Part shown: positions 48,546 to 56,076 of the stretch, one piece after another
Numbering within the stretch: position 1 is the stretch's first letter
How the letters are laid out: every line of letters starts with the position of its first letter
Source of the DNA: an uncultured Oscillospiraceae bacterium
Lineage (GTDB): Bacteria > Bacillota > Clostridia > Oscillospirales > Ruminococcaceae
Direction of reading: 5' to 3'
Assembly (NCBI GenBank): GCA_934448295.1
Contig: CAKSEY010000001.1
Location: forward strand, 331,865 to 395,864
DNA: 64,000 bases
Notes under the pieces: generated by a model
The model's database searches: none
What the model was told of the DNA's origin: nothing
Seen by the model: only the letters and a program-made list of their open reading frames with translations
Made by a program: the position numbers and the translations under genes

Positions 48546-48599
48546 AAACCTAAGTGTGTTATCCTAATGTGACCCGACAGATTGAGAAAAGGGGATAAA

Positions 48600-50984
48600 A
48601 TGAACAAATACTACAAAAAGCTGGAGCTTGACAAGGTGCTTGAGCTTCTTGCGGAGCAGACCTACAGCGAAGCCTGCCATGACCGCGCGCTGAAATTAAA
48701 GCCCTCGTTCGATGAGGAGGAAATACGCGCGGAGCTCCAGAAAACCAACGACGCGTTCAACCTTTCCGCGAAGTTCGGAACTCCGCGCTTCCGTAAGATA
48801 AAGGATCTTTCAATGTCGCTCAGGCGGTGCAAGAGCGGCTCGGCGCTGTCCTTCCGGGAGCTGCTGGACGTTGCGGATATCCTGCGGGAAACCGGAATGC
48901 TCTGCGACTGGTTCAGCCAGTGCGAGAGCATGGAGAATTCCCTCTCGGAGTACTTCCGGGAGCTGTACCCGATAAAGCAGCTTGAACAGCGCATTTCCGA
49001 GAGCATTATCTCCGAGGAGGAGATGTCGGACGCGGCAAGCCCGGAGCTTTCCTCCATAAGAAAGCGCATAGTCCGCCAGGGAATGAACATCCGCGAGCAG
49101 CTCGACAAGCTCATAAAGAGCCGCAGCACGCAGAAATTCCTGCAGGAAGCCATCGTCACCATGCGCGACGGGCGCTACGTTGTCCCGGTAAAGAGCGAGT
49201 ACAAGAACGAGGTCTCCGGTCTGGTGCACGACACCTCCGCCACCGGACAGACGTTCTTCATCGAGCCCATGAGCGTTGTGGAGGCTAACAACGAGATACG
49301 CGTGCTGAAATCCCGCGAGCAGGCGGAGATAGAGCGCATAACCCGGGAGCTTTCCGAGCAGGTAGGGCAGAACGCCGACAGCATTGCGAACAACTTCCGC
49401 GTGGCGCAGATACTGGAGCTGTATTTCGCCAAGGCGAACCTAGGCGCGAAAATGCGCGGCGCGGCGGCGAAGATAGTTTCCGAGCCAAGGGTCGTGCTTA
49501 AGCAGGCGCGCCATCCGCTTATAGACCCGGATTCCGTGGTGCCCATCTCCGTGGAGATAGGCGGGGCTTACGATTCCCTGATAATCACCGGCCCTAACAC
49601 CGGCGGTAAGACGGTTTCCATAAAGACCGTGGGACTTCTCACGCTGATGACCATGTGCGGACTTATGATACCGGCGGGGGACGGCTCCGAGATAGGCGTT
49701 TTCGGCGGGATATACGTTGATATCGGCGACGAGCAGAGCATTGAGCAGAGCCTTTCCACGTTCTCCTCCCACATGGTGAACGTTGTGAAGATACTGAACC
49801 TTGCGGACGACCGCAGCCTTGTGCTGATAGACGAGCTGGGCAGCGGCACCGACCCGGTAGAGGGCGCGGCGCTTGCCGTTTCGGTGCTCACATCTCTTAA
49901 GGAAGTCCACGCGAAGTTGTGCGCAACTACCCATTATCAGGAGGTCAAGATGTTCGCGCTGGAGACGGATGGCGTTGAGAACGCATCCTGCGAATTTGAC
50001 GTAAACACGCTGAAACCTACCTACCGCCTGATAGTCGGCGTTCCGGGAAAATCCAACGCGTTCGCGATATCCCAGCGCCTTGGAATGCCGGAGTACGTCA
50101 TAGAGCGCGCCCGGGAGCTTGTCAGCACCGAAAACAAGCGCTTCGAGCAGGTGGTGGACGCCCTCGAGAAATCCCGCCAGGAGCTGGAAGCCCTCAAGGA
50201 GAGCGCGGCGGTGTCCGAGCGCAACGCGAAGCTCACCGAAAGCGAACTTAAGCAGAAGCTCTCCGAGCTGGAGCAGCAGAAGGAAAAGGAGCTGGAAGCC
50301 GCAAGACAGCGCGCGCTTTCCATCGTGGAGGAAACGCGCTTCCGCTCCAATCAGCTTCTTAACGAGCTGGAGGAGCTGAAAAAGGTCAAGGACAAGGAAG
50401 CTCTCCGTCAGGGGCTGAGCACTGCCAAGAGCCGCGCCAACAGCACGCTGAACAAAATGCAGGACGAGGCGAATCCCGTGGTTGAGCGACATATAGAGAG
50501 CTATGTCCTGCCGCGCCCGCTGAAAGCCGGGGACGCCGTAATGCTGGCGGACACCAAGCGCGAGGGAGTGCTCATGACCGTGCCGAATATGTCCGGCGTA
50601 TGCTACGTTCAGGTGGGCATGATGAAGATAAAGACCAACCAGAAGAATCTGCGGCTCATTGAGAACAAGAAGAAGCAGGCGCCGCAGAAATCGGTCGGCG
50701 GCAGCGTAAAGAAGCAGGTAACATCGAACATGAAGCGCCGCGGCGGCATGGAGCTGGATATCCGCGGTATGATGTCGGACGAGGGCGTACTGGAGGTGGA
50801 GAGATTCATCGACAGTGCGCAGCTCAGCGGAATAAGCTCGGTGGTGATAATCCACGGCAAGGGCACCGGAGCGCTCAGGGCGGCGGTTCAGCAGTCGCTT
50901 AAAACAAACCCGGCGGTGAAGAGCTACCGCCAGGGCGAATACGGCGAGGGTGAAGCCGGAGTTACCGTGGTCGAGCTTAAATAA
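48600..50984 (+). CDS. mutS2: Endonuclease MutS2
   Basis: This 794-residue protein has the MutS core and clamp domains, Walker A GPNTGGKT (about 331-338), the DELGSGTDP Walker B/D-loop, a long coiled coil (~510-640), and a C-terminal Smr nuclease domain (last ~75 residues, LDIRGM ... HGKGTGALR). It lacks the mismatch-recognition domain of MutS. MutS2 suppresses homologous recombination and in Bacillus also acts on collided ribosomes. The ATG at 48600 has AAAGGGGA upstream; a TTG six codons earlier is less likely. Confidence 0.97.
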   Translation: MNKYYKKLELDKVLELLAEQTYSEACHDRALKLKPSFDEEEIRAELQKTNDAFNLSAKFGTPRFRKIKDLSMSLRRCKSGSALSFRELLDVADILRETGMLCDWFSQCESMENSLSEYFRELYPIKQLEQRISESIISEEEMSDAASPELSSIRKRIVRQGMNIREQLDKLIKSRSTQKFLQEAIVTMRDGRYVVPVKSEYKNEVSGLVHDTSATGQTFFIEPMSVVEANNEIRVLKSREQAEIERITRELSEQVGQNADSIANNFRVAQILELYFAKANLGAKMRGAAAKIVSEPRVVLKQARHPLIDPDSVVPISVEIGGAYDSLIITGPNTGGKTVSIKTVGLLTLMTMCGLMIPAGDGSEIGVFGGIYVDIGDEQSIEQSLSTFSSHMVNVVKILNLADDRSLVLIDELGSGTDPVEGAALAVSVLTSLKEVHAKLCATTHYQEVKMFALETDGVENASCEFDVNTLKPTYRLIVGVPGKSNAFAISQRLGMPEYVIERARELVSTENKRFEQVVDALEKSRQELEALKESAAVSERNAKLTESELKQKLSELEQQKEKELEAARQRALSIVEETRFRSNQLLNELEELKKVKDKEALRQGLSTAKSRANSTLNKMQDEANPVVERHIESYVLPRPLKAGDAVMLADTKREGVLMTVPNMSGVCYVQVGMMKIKTNQKNLRLIENKKKQAPQKSVGGSVKKQVTSNMKRRGGMELDIRGMMSDEGVLEVERFIDSAQLSGISSVVIIHGKGTGALRAAVQQSLKTNPAVKSYRQGEYGEGEAGVTVVELK

Positions 50985-50990
50985 CAAAAG

Positions 50991-51020
50991 AACGCTGCGA
51001 TTTCTCGCAGCGTTTCGTTT
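50991..51020 (+). terminator. Terminator of mutS2
   Basis: A perfect 10-bp stem AACGCTGCGA/TCGCAGCGTT (50991-51000 with 51005-51014) and a T-rich run. Confidence 0.9.
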
Positions 51021-51027
51021 TTTAATC

Positions 51028-51083
51028 AGTCCCACGAAGTGGGACACCTTAATTACGAATTACGAATTAAGAATTAAGAATTA
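51028..51083 (-). repeat. Dispersed repeat, right-half copy
   Basis: A hairpin GTCCCAC/GTGGGAC (51028-51043) is followed by AATTACGAATT/AAGAATT units to 51083. The layout (hairpin with an ACGAAG loop, then AATT-flanked units) mirrors the right half of 55937-56071. The TAA stop of glgD lies inside the last unit. Confidence 0.55.
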
Positions 51084-52205
51084 AACCGTCGCTCCCTTGG
51101 TGATGAAAACGGGGTAATCGTTGGAGCCGGTGATGGTGCGGTTCTTGGTGAGCGTAACATCTTTGTCAGTGATACCGTTGATGAGAGCCGCCTTTTCCTC
51201 GATGACCGTACCCTGGAGCACGATGCTGTTCTTGATGACAGCGCCCTTGCCTACCTTTACGCCGCGGAACAGCACGGAGTTCTCAACGGTGCCCTCAATG
51301 ATGCAGCCGTCGGCTATGAGGGAATCCTTGACGTTCGCGTCAATGCCGTACTTCGCAGGGGCAACGTCCCTTACCTTGGTGTAGATGGGCTTGCTCATGG
51401 AGAATACCTTGTGGCAGATGTCGCGGTTCATCATGTCCTTGTTTGCCTTGTAGAAGGTCTTCATGCTGTCGATTATCTCGAAGTAACCGTCATACTTGTA
51501 GCCGTATACCTTGAAGTCGTGCAGCTTGTGCTGGAGGATATCCGTCTCAAAGCTGTACAGGCTGCGGCACTCGGACTCGCGGATTATGTTCTCGAGGAAC
51601 TCGCGCTTTGTGACGTAGATGTTCAGAGCGGGCTTTACCTCGCCGCTGATGGAGGGTCTGGTCAGCACGTCGTAAACCACGTCGTTCTCGTCAACGCCGA
51701 GCACGGTGAACCTGGAAGTGCGCTCAGCGTCGTAAACGCCGGTGCCGTAAACGCAGGTGATGTCTGCGCCCTTCTTCTCGTGGAACTCGATTATCGGTCT
51801 GAAATCAATGTTCGCAACAACGTTGCTGTCGGACATGATAACGTACTCCGCGCCGGATTCGTGAATGAACTCGGCAGCGCCTGCGAGAGCCTCGAGACGG
51901 CCCCTGTAAACGCCGTTGTCGCTTCTGCCGTAGGGCGGGAGAATGTGCAGACCGCCGGTCTTTCTTGCGAGATCCCACTCGCTGCCCATTCCCAGGTGAT
52001 CCATCAGGGAGTAGTACTTAGCCTGAGTGATTATGCCCACCTGTGTGATCCCGGAATTCACCATGCTGGAGAGCGGGAAATCCACAAGGCGGTATCTTGC
52101 GCCGAAGGGAACGCTCGCCATGGCTCTAGCCTTGGTCATCTCGGGGAGGTTCTCTTCGTGCATATTAGCAAAAATAAGTCCTAAAACATTACCCATACTT
52201 GCCAT
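51081..52205 (-). CDS. glgD: Glucose-1-phosphate adenylyltransferase subunit GlgD
   Basis: This 374-residue homologue of GlgC pairs with it in Firmicutes. It has the nucleotidyltransferase-like N-terminus (SVPFGARYRLVDFPLSSMVN) and a C-terminal left-handed beta-helix (GTVENSVLFRGVKVGKGAVI). The catalytic GGxGxRL loop of GlgC is altered here, which fits the regulatory/non-catalytic role of GlgD. Together GlgC/GlgD make ADP-glucose for glycogen. It is the last gene of glgB-glgC-glgD, 18 bases after glgC. Confidence 0.95.
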   Translation of the reverse strand: MASMGNVLGLIFANMHEENLPEMTKARAMASVPFGARYRLVDFPLSSMVNSGITQVGIITQAKYYSLMDHLGMGSEWDLARKTGGLHILPPYGRSDNGVYRGRLEALAGAAEFIHESGAEYVIMSDSNVVANIDFRPIIEFHEKKGADITCVYGTGVYDAERTSRFTVLGVDENDVVYDVLTRPSISGEVKPALNIYVTKREFLENIIRESECRSLYSFETDILQHKLHDFKVYGYKYDGYFEIIDSMKTFYKANKDMMNRDICHKVFSMSKPIYTKVRDVAPAKYGIDANVKDSLIADGCIIEGTVENSVLFRGVKVGKGAVIKNSIVLQGTVIEEKAALINGITDKDVTLTKNRTITGSNDYPVFITKGATV

Positions 52206-52223
52206 ATCAAAAAACTTCCTTTC

Positions 52224-53429
52224 TTATATGTCCTTAGAAATCATAGCCTTGGGAGGTGCCACAGCCTTGTCGGAAACATTAACGTTGTGACCGATTACTG
52301 CAACGCCCCACTGGGACTTGTCCTCGATAAGCTCAGGACGTTCTCCGATATGCGCGCCCTCGCCGATCACGCAGTTCTCGCCGACGATGGAGTACTCGAT
52401 CACCGCGCCCTTCTTGATGATGGTGTTCGGCATGATGATACTGTCGCGGACGATAGCGCCGTCCTCAATGACAACGCCTGCGAACAGCACCGCGAAGTCT
52501 ACCATGCCGTAGATCTCGCAGCCCTCTGCCACCATGGAGTTCTGTATCTGGCTGTTGGGGCCTGCGTAGTGCGGGGGCATTACGGGGTTCCTGGAGTAAA
52601 TCTTCCAGCTGTCGTCAAGCAGGTCGAGCGGTACCTTGGGGTCGAGCACGTCCATGTTTGCTTCCCACAGGGAGTCGATAGTTCCGACGTCCTTCCAGTA
52701 GCCGTCGAAGTGGTAAGCCACCATCTTCTCCTTGTTGTCGAGCATTGCGGGGATAATGTTCTTGCCGAAGTCCTTGGTAGCGCCCTCGTCGTTTTCGTTG
52801 TCGATGAGGTATTTGCGGAGCTTTGACCAGGTGAATACATAGATACCCATGGAAGCAAGGTTGGACTTGGGCTCCTTGGGCTTCTCTGCGAATTCGTAGA
52901 TGGTGCCGTCGGGGTTGGCGCTCATTATGCCGAAGCGGGGAGCCTCCTCCCACGGAACCTCCAGAACTGCGATAGTCGCGTCAGCCTCGTGCTGCTTGTG
53001 GAAGTCCACCATCTTGGAGTAATCCATCTTGTAGATGTGGTCGCCGGACAGGATAACCACATACTCAGGGTCGTAGCGGTCGATGAAGCCGATGTTCTGA
53101 TAGATGGCGTTAGCCGTGCCGGAATACCACGCCTTGCCTGCCGCAGTCTCGTAAGGGGGCAGAACGTGAACGCCGCCGTGCGCGCGGTCAAGACCCCACG
53201 GCTGACCGTTGCCTATGTACTCGTTGAGCACCAGCGGCTGGTACTGTGTGAGCACGCCCACCGTGTCTATGCCCGAATTAACGCAGTTGGAGAGCGGGAA
53301 GTCGATTATCCTGTACTTGCCGCCGTAGGGAACTGCGGGCTTTGCCATATCCTGAGTCAGTGCGTAAAGACGACTGCCCTGTCCGCCTGCAAGCAGCATG
53401 GCAACGCACTCTTTTTTTATGTGATTCAT
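52224..53429 (-). CDS. glgC: Glucose-1-phosphate adenylyltransferase, catalytic subunit
   Basis: This 401-residue enzyme makes ADP-glucose from ATP and glucose 1-phosphate, the first committed step of glycogen synthesis. It has LLAGGQGSRL (catalytic loop), KPAVPYGGKYRIIDF, the SGDHIYKMDY metal site, FAEKPKEPKS and a C-terminal beta-helix domain. Its ATG overlaps the glgB stop by four bases. glgD follows after 18 bases. No glgA (glycogen synthase) or glgP is in this cluster. Confidence 0.97.
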   Translation of the reverse strand: MNHIKKECVAMLLAGGQGSRLYALTQDMAKPAVPYGGKYRIIDFPLSNCVNSGIDTVGVLTQYQPLVLNEYIGNGQPWGLDRAHGGVHVLPPYETAAGKAWYSGTANAIYQNIGFIDRYDPEYVVILSGDHIYKMDYSKMVDFHKQHEADATIAVLEVPWEEAPRFGIMSANPDGTIYEFAEKPKEPKSNLASMGIYVFTWSKLRKYLIDNENDEGATKDFGKNIIPAMLDNKEKMVAYHFDGYWKDVGTIDSLWEANMDVLDPKVPLDLLDDSWKIYSRNPVMPPHYAGPNSQIQNSMVAEGCEIYGMVDFAVLFAGVVIEDGAIVRDSIIMPNTIIKKGAVIEYSIVGENCVIGEGAHIGERPELIEDKSQWGVAVIGHNVNVSDKAVAPPKAMISKDI

Positions 53430-55696
53430 ATATTTCCTCCTGTCCCGACCTTGTGAGCCGTGATTTCCTTAGATTTATCGCCGTTTTCGGCGGATTTGGC
53501 TTCTGCCTTCACCGGAGCTTCCGCTGTCGGTTTTTCCGGTACTTCTGCCTTTGCTTCCGGTTTTTCCGGGGTTTCTTCCTTTTCCGTGGCATTACTGACG
53601 CCGCTGATAGCAGGCTTTTCGGGAGCCTTTGCGGGTTCCTCTGCTTTGGCGGCGGTCTCCGTGACCTTCGGCGCCTTTTCGGTTTCCGGTGCGACCGGAG
53701 CGTCCGGTGCGACCGGAGCGTCCGGTGCGACCTCGGGCTTTTCCGTTTCAGCGGGCTGAAGCGGCTCGGAAACAGCTTCCTCCGGGAGTTGGCTCGGTGG
53801 AGTCCGCTTGTTCTTTATTTTGAAGAACAGCGCAGCCATCGGCGGCAGGTCGATGGAGATCCTGAACTGCTCGCCGTGCATAGGCTCTTCCTTTGCGGTC
53901 ACTGTGCCGTTGGATACCCCGGTGCCGCCGTATTTCACGTCGTCGGAGCTGAACGCCTCTTCATAGTCCGCGTAGTAGGGAACGCCTATTTCGTATATCT
54001 CATGCCTTACCGGCTGGAAGTTGCACACGCAGATAAGCTCGTCCTTGTTGCGGGCTATGCGGCGGAAAGCTATAACGGAGTTCGCGTTGTCCTCGCTGGA
54101 TATCCAGTGGAAGCCCTCCCAGCTCGTGTCGCATTCCCACAGGGGAGCGTTTTCGGCGTAGAATTTATTGAGATCCTTTACATACTCGTGGAGCTTTCTG
54201 TGCGGCTCGAACTCGAGCACCTCCCAGTCGAGCTGGGTCTGGAAGTTCCACTCCTTGTACTGGGCGAATTCCTGCCCCATGAACATCAGCTTCTTGCCGG
54301 GGTGAGCGGTCATATAGCCGAGGAACGTGCGCATTGAGTTGAAGCGGAATTCCCTCGGGCCGCCCATCTTGTCCAGCATGGAGCACTTTCCGTAGACGAC
54401 CTCGTCATGCGATATCGGGAGAATGTAGTTCTCGGAGAACGCGTAGTAGAACGAGAACGTAACGAGGTTGTGGTTATACGGGCGCGAAAGAGGATCCATG
54501 GACATATAGCGGAGCATATCGTTCATCCAGCCCATGTTCCATTTGAAGTTGAAGCCGAGCCCGCCTATATCCGCGGGCTTTGTTACCATAGGCCATGCGG
54601 TGGATTCCTCGGCGATCATCATTATGTTGGGGTGTTCGCGGAAGAGAGCTGCGTTGAGCTTCTGGAGGAACGCCACAGCCTCAAGGTTCTCATGACCTCC
54701 GTAGACGTTTGGGCGCCACTCGCCGTCCTTGCGGTCGTAGTCCAGGTAGAGCATGGAAGCCACAGCGTCCACGCGCAGACCGTCTATGTGGTATTTCTCT
54801 ATCCAATAGTTCGCGTTGGAAACCAAGAAGCTCTGCACCTCGGGCTTGCCCCAGTCGAAGATGTGGGTGCCCCAGTTCTTGTGCTCGCGCTTCAGCGGGT
54901 CGGAGTACTCATAGCAGCTTGTGCCGTCGAACTCGTACAGACCTGCCGCGTCCTTGGGGAAGTGGGCGGGAACCCAGTCCACTATCACGCCTATCCCGGC
55001 TGCGTGGCACCTGTCCACGAACTCCATGAAGTCGTGCGGAGTGCCAAAGCGGGAAGTGGGCGCGAAGTACCCTATCTGCTGGTAGCCCCAGCTTCCGTCA
55101 TAGGGATATTCGCCGATGGGCATAAGCTCAATGTGGGTGTAGCCCATCTCCTTGACGTAGGGAATGAGCTTTTCTGCAAGCTGGCGGTAGCTCAGGAAGT
55201 CCTCGCCGTCCTTGCGCCATGAGCCTGCGTTCACCTCATATATATTCGCGGCGCTGTCGTAGATATTCTTTGCGTGGAGCTTTTCTATGTACCTCTGGTC
55301 AGTCCAGCGGAAGCCCTCCAGCTCGTAGAATTTCGAAGCGGTGTTCGGGCGGAGCTCCATATGATAGCCGTAAGGGTCGGCCTTGAGCTTTATAAGACCG
55401 TCCGGGCTTTCAATGCTGTACTTGTAGTTGTCGTACTGCTTTATTCCGGGCACGAACAGCTCCCAGATACCGCCGTCGCTTATCTTGTTCATCGGGTGGC
55501 GGCCCCTGTCCCAGTGGTTGAAGTCGCCGACGACGCTGACTGTGCGCGCATTCGGAGCCCATACCCTGAACACCGCGCCGGACTTGCCGTCCTGCGTGTC
55601 CCGGTGGGAGCCAAAGAACTCATATGCGTGGGAATTCTCGCCCTGATGGAAAAGATACAGCGGAACGGTGTACTTTTCCGGCACGATTATAGCCAT
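53426..55696 (-). CDS. glgB: 1,4-alpha-glucan branching enzyme with an unusual Pro/Ala/Glu-rich tail
   Basis: This 756-residue protein adds alpha-1,6 branches to glycogen. It has an N-terminal CBM48 domain (~35-110) and a GH13 barrel with GSWGYQ, the nucleophile Asp310 (DGLRVD), the acid/base Glu363 (AEES) and His430-Asp431. The C-terminal beta domain ends at about residue 630. Residues 631-756 are low-complexity Pro/Ala/Glu/Lys sequence with an 18-base tandem DNA repeat (APDAPV, near 53690-53730). Family members normally end near residue 630-650. It is the first gene of the operon. Confidence 0.95.
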   Translation of the reverse strand: MAIIVPEKYTVPLYLFHQGENSHAYEFFGSHRDTQDGKSGAVFRVWAPNARTVSVVGDFNHWDRGRHPMNKISDGGIWELFVPGIKQYDNYKYSIESPDGLIKLKADPYGYHMELRPNTASKFYELEGFRWTDQRYIEKLHAKNIYDSAANIYEVNAGSWRKDGEDFLSYRQLAEKLIPYVKEMGYTHIELMPIGEYPYDGSWGYQQIGYFAPTSRFGTPHDFMEFVDRCHAAGIGVIVDWVPAHFPKDAAGLYEFDGTSCYEYSDPLKREHKNWGTHIFDWGKPEVQSFLVSNANYWIEKYHIDGLRVDAVASMLYLDYDRKDGEWRPNVYGGHENLEAVAFLQKLNAALFREHPNIMMIAEESTAWPMVTKPADIGGLGFNFKWNMGWMNDMLRYMSMDPLSRPYNHNLVTFSFYYAFSENYILPISHDEVVYGKCSMLDKMGGPREFRFNSMRTFLGYMTAHPGKKLMFMGQEFAQYKEWNFQTQLDWEVLEFEPHRKLHEYVKDLNKFYAENAPLWECDTSWEGFHWISSEDNANSVIAFRRIARNKDELICVCNFQPVRHEIYEIGVPYYADYEEAFSSDDVKYGGTGVSNGTVTAKEEPMHGEQFRISIDLPPMAALFFKIKNKRTPPSQLPEEAVSEPLQPAETEKPEVAPDAPVAPDAPVAPETEKAPKVTETAAKAEEPAKAPEKPAISGVSNATEKEETPEKPEAKAEVPEKPTAEAPVKAEAKSAENGDKSKEITAHKVGTGGNI

Positions 55697-55742
55697 TTAT
55701 CCAAGACCTCCTTGTCTGATTCCTCATTAAAAAGTATACAAA

Positions 55743-55760
55743 AATGCCTGTGCAGGCATT
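55743..55760 (-). promoter_or_regulatory. Leader hairpin of the glg operon
   Basis: Inverted repeat AATGCCTG/CAGGCATT (55743-55750 with 55753-55760) lies in the expected 5' leader between promoter and glgB. It could affect mRNA stability or regulation. Confidence 0.5.
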
Positions 55761-55775
55761 CTGTTCCTTGTACTT

Positions 55776-55804
55776 ATTGTACCACAATGCCAAAATTTTT
55801 TCAA
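55776..55804 (-). promoter_or_regulatory. Promoter of glgB-glgC-glgD
   Basis: Minus strand TTGAAA (55799-55804), 17 bp, TACAAT (55776-55781), 80 bases before the glgB start. Confidence 0.75.
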
Positions 55805-55936
55805 TAGTTTTGTGGAGTTTTCATGTTTTTAGCCATTTTTTGGTACGCTAATTTGTGCATAATTTATATGACTTTTCAACTTTTTGTAAACGATTAAACA
55901 CAAGCGTGTAAAGAAAGGAAAAAGTCCCGCAAAAAT

Positions 55937-56071
55937 AATTCGGAATTCGGAATTATGAATTCGGAATCATCGGAGCCGCTGTCGCGGCGGTTATCCGATT
56001 GTATCGGTTATTATAATCGTTCACGAAGCGAACCCCCGACATTCCGAATTATGAATTCCGAATTCCGAATT
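55937..56071. repeat. MITE-like element with long terminal inverted repeats, 135 bp
   Basis: The left end (55937-55973) and the reverse complement of the right end (56036-56071) agree at nearly every position over about 36 bases; both are built from AATTCGGAATT units. Between them lie two small hairpins, GCCGC/GCGGC (55975-55989) and GTTC/GAAC (56019-56033). No ORF is inside. Half-copies occur at 22494, 30792 and 51028. Confidence 0.7.
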
Positions 56072-56076
56072 GAATC

